A stretch of 27,735 nt of DNA from an uncultured Anaeroplasmataceae bacterium (lineage in GTDB: Bacteria > Bacillota_I > Bacilli_A > Acholeplasmatales > Anaeroplasmataceae). The translations under genes and the position numbers were made by a program. How positions within the stretch are numbered: the first letter of the stretch is position 1; each line of letters opens with the position of its first letter. Location of the stretch: positions 1-27,735 of the forward strand of contig CAKQDS010000023.1 of assembly GCA_934229535.1 (NCBI GenBank), given 5' to 3'. Positions 24,734-27,735 of the stretch are shown here, in pieces. The notes beneath the pieces were generated by a model. That model searched no databases, was not told the origin of the DNA, and saw only the letters and a list, made by a program, of their open reading frames with translations.

Positions 24734-26151
24734 TATTCATCAATCCTTTCAATTGTAAAATTCTTTAAGGTAAAGTGCTCATTGTAAATGTAATCATTAA
24801 GAAGATAAACATTGAATGCATGATCACCAGCAAATAAAACAGTATATATTACCTTCAAAACCTCATCAGCTGATGTGGTATACATAATCCAATCAGATGC
24901 CTTCAACACGCCATCCTTCATATGAGAATTCAAATATTTTCCAACCTCAATTTCATTATAAGGTGTTTTAAATTGCGAAATAAAATCAGAGGTTATTTCT
25001 AATCCTTCAAAGCGTTCATCATCCAAAAATTGATATTGATTGTGAGTATAATTACCACGAGGTGTATATAAAGAATTTTGATTTAGCATTCTATTACCCT
25101 TAAATTTAAATAAAGGGCTTATTGTATTCATAGCTTTATCGATATGGCCTGTCTTATTTTGAACCTTAATATATTTTAAGATTGAATTAATTTTACCAAT
25201 AACATTATCATCCTCAGTTAAAAGGAACTTAACCTTACCAATTGTAGAATTGATATATGTCTTATTCTTTTCATCAATTTCATGAATGAAATCATCTAAG
25301 GAATTAAAAACATCAATCAGCTCATTGATATCTCTAATTGCACGCTTTCTTGCTTCTTCTTCATTGCCAAATCTTAATCGATAATCTAAAAGAATTGATT
25401 TAAAAATTGCTTCGTTATCTTCATATTCCTCTAGTTTTGTAACGATTGTTAAACGATATTTGTTGACATTATCAGATGTCTTTATCTTTTGATAATTATT
25501 ATCAAACAATTCGCTTTTATAAGCTATTAAATTATTCATTAAATCCTTAATTTCACTATTTTCAACAACTGAGGTGATATAATCCTTGAGTCTTGAGTCT
25601 AATTTTCTTAAAGACCTAATTAATAATTTAGTATTAGAATAAATTTGACTCATAAGCATTCCATAATCACCTGGATTTGGATTTGTAACTAGTGAATAAA
25701 TTGTATAAATATATCCTTGATATTCATTTTGATTAACATAATATGTTTGGTCGTCTCCATAGCCATTTAAAGCCACAGGTGAAATTTTCATTAAGGCTTC
25801 AACAATTGTAATTGCATAATCAGTAAAATTTATAATTTCTTCGTAATCATTTGTCACATCAACATAAATCCAACCACATTCCTCCATGCGTCTTAATATG
25901 AAGTTGGCTAAATCACGTTTAGATTCAATTTGATTTTCTTCTTCATCACCATCAAATTCATTTGCATATGAATCATTAAGTGATTGTAAAAAAACTGTTA
26001 ATTCGTCAACCACAGTTTTCTTTTCAATTCCTAAAATTGAGCCTGTTTCATATATTTTAAATGCTTCAATAATTGAAGCGACATAGATTTTTTTATTTTT
26101 TGAACTCAACAAAGAGAAAAAATTATCTGGGATAATAGAAAAAATGTCCAT
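24733..26151 (-). CDS. jetA: JetA/MksF-type kleisin-like subunit (DUF5716-like)
   Basis: JetA bridges the JetC heads and, through its N-terminal domain, drives dimerisation of the complex. The 472-residue protein starts MDIFSIIPDNFFSLLSSKNKKIY, a beginning typical of the Firmicutes JetA family (DUF5716, named from memory). A winged-helix-like N-terminal part follows, with a long helical middle (RAIRDINELIDVFNSLDDFIHEIDE and similar, about 190-330) and a C-terminal part ending LKNFTIERIDE. No enzymatic motif is seen, as expected. AAAGGG precedes the ATG, and a strong extended -10 promoter lies 40 bases upstream. It is the first gene of the jetA-jetB-jetC-sepF operon. No jetD is found before it. 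Confidence 0.84.
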   Translation of the reverse strand: MDIFSIIPDNFFSLLSSKNKKIYVASIIEAFKIYETGSILGIEKKTVVDELTVFLQSLNDSYANEFDGDEEENQIESKRDLANFILRRMEECGWIYVDVTNDYEEIINFTDYAITIVEALMKISPVALNGYGDDQTYYVNQNEYQGYIYTIYSLVTNPNPGDYGMLMSQIYSNTKLLIRSLRKLDSRLKDYITSVVENSEIKDLMNNLIAYKSELFDNNYQKIKTSDNVNKYRLTIVTKLEEYEDNEAIFKSILLDYRLRFGNEEEARKRAIRDINELIDVFNSLDDFIHEIDEKNKTYINSTIGKVKFLLTEDDNVIGKINSILKYIKVQNKTGHIDKAMNTISPLFKFKGNRMLNQNSLYTPRGNYTHNQYQFLDDERFEGLEITSDFISQFKTPYNEIEVGKYLNSHMKDGVLKASDWIMYTTSADEVLKVIYTVLFAGDHAFNVYLLNDYIYNEHFTLKNFTIERIDE

Positions 26152-26190
26152 CTAAATCTACCCTTTCTGTTACTTTTATATTCATCTTAA

Positions 26191-26219
26191 ATTATAGCAA
26201 AATTAATACTATAATTCAA
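26191..26219 (-). promoter_or_regulatory. Promoter of the jetABC-sepF operon
   Basis: TTGAAT (26219-26214) and TATAAT (26196-26191) are 17 bases apart, with TGC before the -10 box, an extended -10. It is one of the best promoters in the window and suggests steady expression. No obvious operator repeat overlaps it. Confidence 0.85.
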
Positions 26220-26233
26220 CAAGAATTCCTATT

Positions 26234-26268
26234 AAAAAAAGAAAAAAGACATTTATTCAAAATGCCTT
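26234..26268 (-). terminator. Terminator after the 85-residue membrane protein gene
   Basis: On the minus strand AAGGCATTT (26268-26260) pairs with AAATGTCTT (26254-26246) with one G-U pair, and a T-rich run follows to 26234. The stop codon of the gene lies at the hairpin loop. It isolates the ychF unit from the jet operon. Confidence 0.8.
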
Positions 26269-26510
26269 ATATCTTTCTTATCATCAAGTATTTTCCTAAC
26301 ATCAATAATTCCTTTGGAAATCAAAAGCACACTTAATAGCACTAGAATAATAGATACTATAAGGATTACAATACACCAAGCCTTAGTTAATAGGCTACCA
26401 TAAATATATTCCGCATCAACTAATAGATAAATCATCATTATCATCCCATATAAATTTAGTAAAAAAAGGAAAATACCCAAAAAAACTAAAAATATTCCTT
26501 TAAATTTCAT
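26253..26510 (-). CDS. Small two-helix membrane protein downstream of ychF
   Basis: The 85-residue protein is not recognised. It has two long hydrophobic helices (about residues 4-32 and 43-65) and a charged C-terminal tail (DVRKILDDKKDIRHFE) likely in the cytoplasm. The ATG at 26510 follows TGGAGGTT; an in-frame TTG six codons earlier lies inside that site and is rejected. It follows ychF by 39 bases with no terminator between, so it is probably co-transcribed with it. It ends at its own terminator, separate from the jet operon. No function can be assigned. Confidence 0.75.
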   Translation of the reverse strand: MKFKGIFLVFLGIFLFLLNLYGMIMMIYLLVDAEYIYGSLLTKAWCIVILIVSIILVLLSVLLISKGIIDVRKILDDKKDIRHFE

Positions 26511-26549
26511 AAAAAAACTAACCTCCAATTAATTCTTTATTGCTAAATG

Positions 26550-27650
26550 CTAAACATTAAACTTGAATAGCATTACATCGCCATCGCAAACCTTATAATC
26601 TCTTCCCTCTTGTCGAACAAGTCCTTTTTCTTTAGCAGCTAAAATGCTTCCACAGGCAACTAAGTCATTGTAATTTACTGTTTCAGCACGAATAAAGCCT
26701 CTTTCAAAGTCTGAATGAATAATTCCTGCACATTCTGGAGCAGTCATACCTTTTTTATATGTCCAAGCTCTAACTTCTTTTTCTCCTGCTGTAAAATATG
26801 TTGCATAACCTAATAAGTCATATGTAGCTCTTATTAGAGTATTAAGTCCCTGCTCTTTAATGTTTAAATCCTCTAAAAACATAGCTTTATCTTCATCGTT
26901 TAATTCAGATAATTCTGCTTCAATTTCAGCACTGATAGGAATGGCCTTACTATTATTTTTTAAAGCATATTCCAAAACACGCTTGTAATATTTGTTTTCA
27001 TCTGGATTTGCAACATCGCCCTCAGCAATGTTTGCCACAAACATAATTGGCTTAATTGTTAAAAAGCCATAGGTTTTAACATATTTTTGTTCTTGCTCAT
27101 CAAAAGTCATAGTTCTAATAGATTTAGAATTTAATAAGCATTCTCTTATTTTCTTTAGAAGCTCAAACTCAAAAGGTGCATCCTCAACCTTTGCTTGAGC
27201 CTTCTTTTCAATTTTTGGTAATCTCTTTTCAACTATATCTAAATCAGATAAAATTAATTCTAATTCGATTATTTCAATATCTCTAATTGGATCAACATTA
27301 CCCTCAACGTGCGTAATATTTGCATCCTCAAAGCAGCGTACAACCTCAAGTATTGCATCGCAATTTCTAATATTAGCTAAAAATTGATTTCCTAAGCCTT
27401 CGCCTTTACTTGCTCCCTTAACTAAACCAGCAATGTCTGTAAATTCGCAAACTGCAGGTGTAAGCTTTTTAGGATTATACATCTTATTTAAAACCTGTAA
27501 TCTTTCATCAGGTACATCAACCATTCCAACATTTGGATCAATAGTAGCAAATGGATAATTTGCAGCTAAAGCTCCAGCCTTAGTAATTGCATTAAATAAT
27601 GTTGATTTTCCTACATTTGGTAAACCAACAATTCCAGCTGTCAAAGCCAT
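26550..27650 (-). CDS. ychF: Ribosome-associated GTPase-family ATPase YchF (EngD)
   Basis: YchF is an Obg-related P-loop protein that binds ribosomes and prefers ATP to GTP in studied members. The 366-residue protein is full length: G1 motif GLPNVGKST (residues 9-17), the switch/G3 region DIAGLVKGASKGEGLGNQFL, a helical coiled-coil insertion (about 125-200), and a C-terminal TGS domain starting near LLGYATYFTAGEKEVRAW. The ATG has GAGGAG upstream. The leader contains a long inverted repeat at 27669-27714. The promoter is not fully inside the window. Confidence 0.96.
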   Translation of the reverse strand: MALTAGIVGLPNVGKSTLFNAITKAGALAANYPFATIDPNVGMVDVPDERLQVLNKMYNPKKLTPAVCEFTDIAGLVKGASKGEGLGNQFLANIRNCDAILEVVRCFEDANITHVEGNVDPIRDIEIIELELILSDLDIVEKRLPKIEKKAQAKVEDAPFEFELLKKIRECLLNSKSIRTMTFDEQEQKYVKTYGFLTIKPIMFVANIAEGDVANPDENKYYKRVLEYALKNNSKAIPISAEIEAELSELNDEDKAMFLEDLNIKEQGLNTLIRATYDLLGYATYFTAGEKEVRAWTYKKGMTAPECAGIIHSDFERGFIRAETVNYNDLVACGSILAAKEKGLVRQEGRDYKVCDGDVMLFKFNV

Positions 27651-27668
27651 ATTATCTACTCCTCGTAT

Positions 27669-27714
27669 AATATGTAGTGTAGATTTAGACCTTGGATAAG
27701 TCTAACTACATATT
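27669..27714 (-). repeat. Inverted repeat in the ychF leader
   Basis: On the minus strand AATATGTAGT (27714-27705) pairs with ACTACATATT (27678-27669). An inner TAGAC/GTCTA pair (27704-27700 with 27690-27686) continues the stem, with a seven-base bulge on one side. There is no T-run, so it is not an intrinsic terminator. It lies 19 bases before ychF and could be an mRNA leader hairpin or a protein-binding site. Confidence 0.55.
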
Positions 27715-27735
27715 AGTATTTTTGAAGTCCTAGTG

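Noticed and set aside
1..27735. CRISPR array, insertion sequence, prophage or integration site
   Set aside because: No spaced direct repeats, transposase, integrase, phage genes or tRNA genes were seen. The gene content is housekeeping apart from the jet genes.

Overview
The window reads as a piece of the core chromosome of an A+T-rich, low-G+C Gram-positive bacterium (Bacillota, class Bacilli in the broad sense; an Erysipelotrichia-, Acholeplasma- or RF39-like lineage fits but is not proven). The basis is a class B RNase P RNA, a T-box leader on ileS, a TPP riboswitch on thiT, AGGAGG-type ribosome binding sites, MutS2 with an Smr domain, YmfF/YmfH, SepF, and UGA used as a stop codon (for example truB), which argues against the Mycoplasma code. 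No insertion sequence, prophage, CRISPR array, tRNA or rRNA gene was seen. Apart from rnpB, every gene is on the minus strand.

Layout, left to right. 1-600: a leftward promoter leaving the window, then rnpB on the plus strand with its own promoter and terminator. 605-5084: pnp, rpsO with a structured leader, ribF and truB, a familiar translation and RNA neighbourhood. 5128-6434: a thiamine transcription unit (promoter, TPP riboswitch, terminator, thiT, unknown four-helix membrane protein). 6436-12665: a tightly packed eight-gene unit, in transcription order thyA, folA, plsC, two unknown membrane proteins, mutS2, a thioredoxin-like protein and the thiamine pyrophosphokinase gene (thiN). 12666-15114: a pair of M16-family peptidase genes (ymfF, ymfH). 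15183-17530: an unknown gene followed by deoC and deoD (deoxynucleoside salvage). 17536-20547: ileS under T-box control. 20555-26219: a four-gene operon encoding a Wadjet/MksBEF-type SMC complex (jetA, jetB, jetC) followed by sepF. 26234-27735: a small membrane protein gene and ychF.

The most interesting part is 20555-26219. JetA, JetB and JetC homologues are present in the usual order and look intact, but the JetD nuclease gene that defines a plasmid-cleaving Wadjet operon is absent. Its place is taken by sepF, a cell-division gene whose start codon overlaps the jetC stop codon. This suggests a nuclease-free, condensin-like complex tied to the divisome, or a Wadjet that uses a nuclease encoded elsewhere. 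sepF lies near ileS in Bacillus as well, so the linkage could also have arisen when jetABC entered an old sepF-ileS neighbourhood.

Several start codons were set by the Shine-Dalgarno sequence: in pnp, truB, mutS2, ymfH, the 284-residue unknown protein and the 85-residue membrane protein, the longest open frame begins inside or over the ribosome binding site, so the next start was chosen. In ymfF the upstream ATG has no ribosome binding site, and the downstream ATG does.
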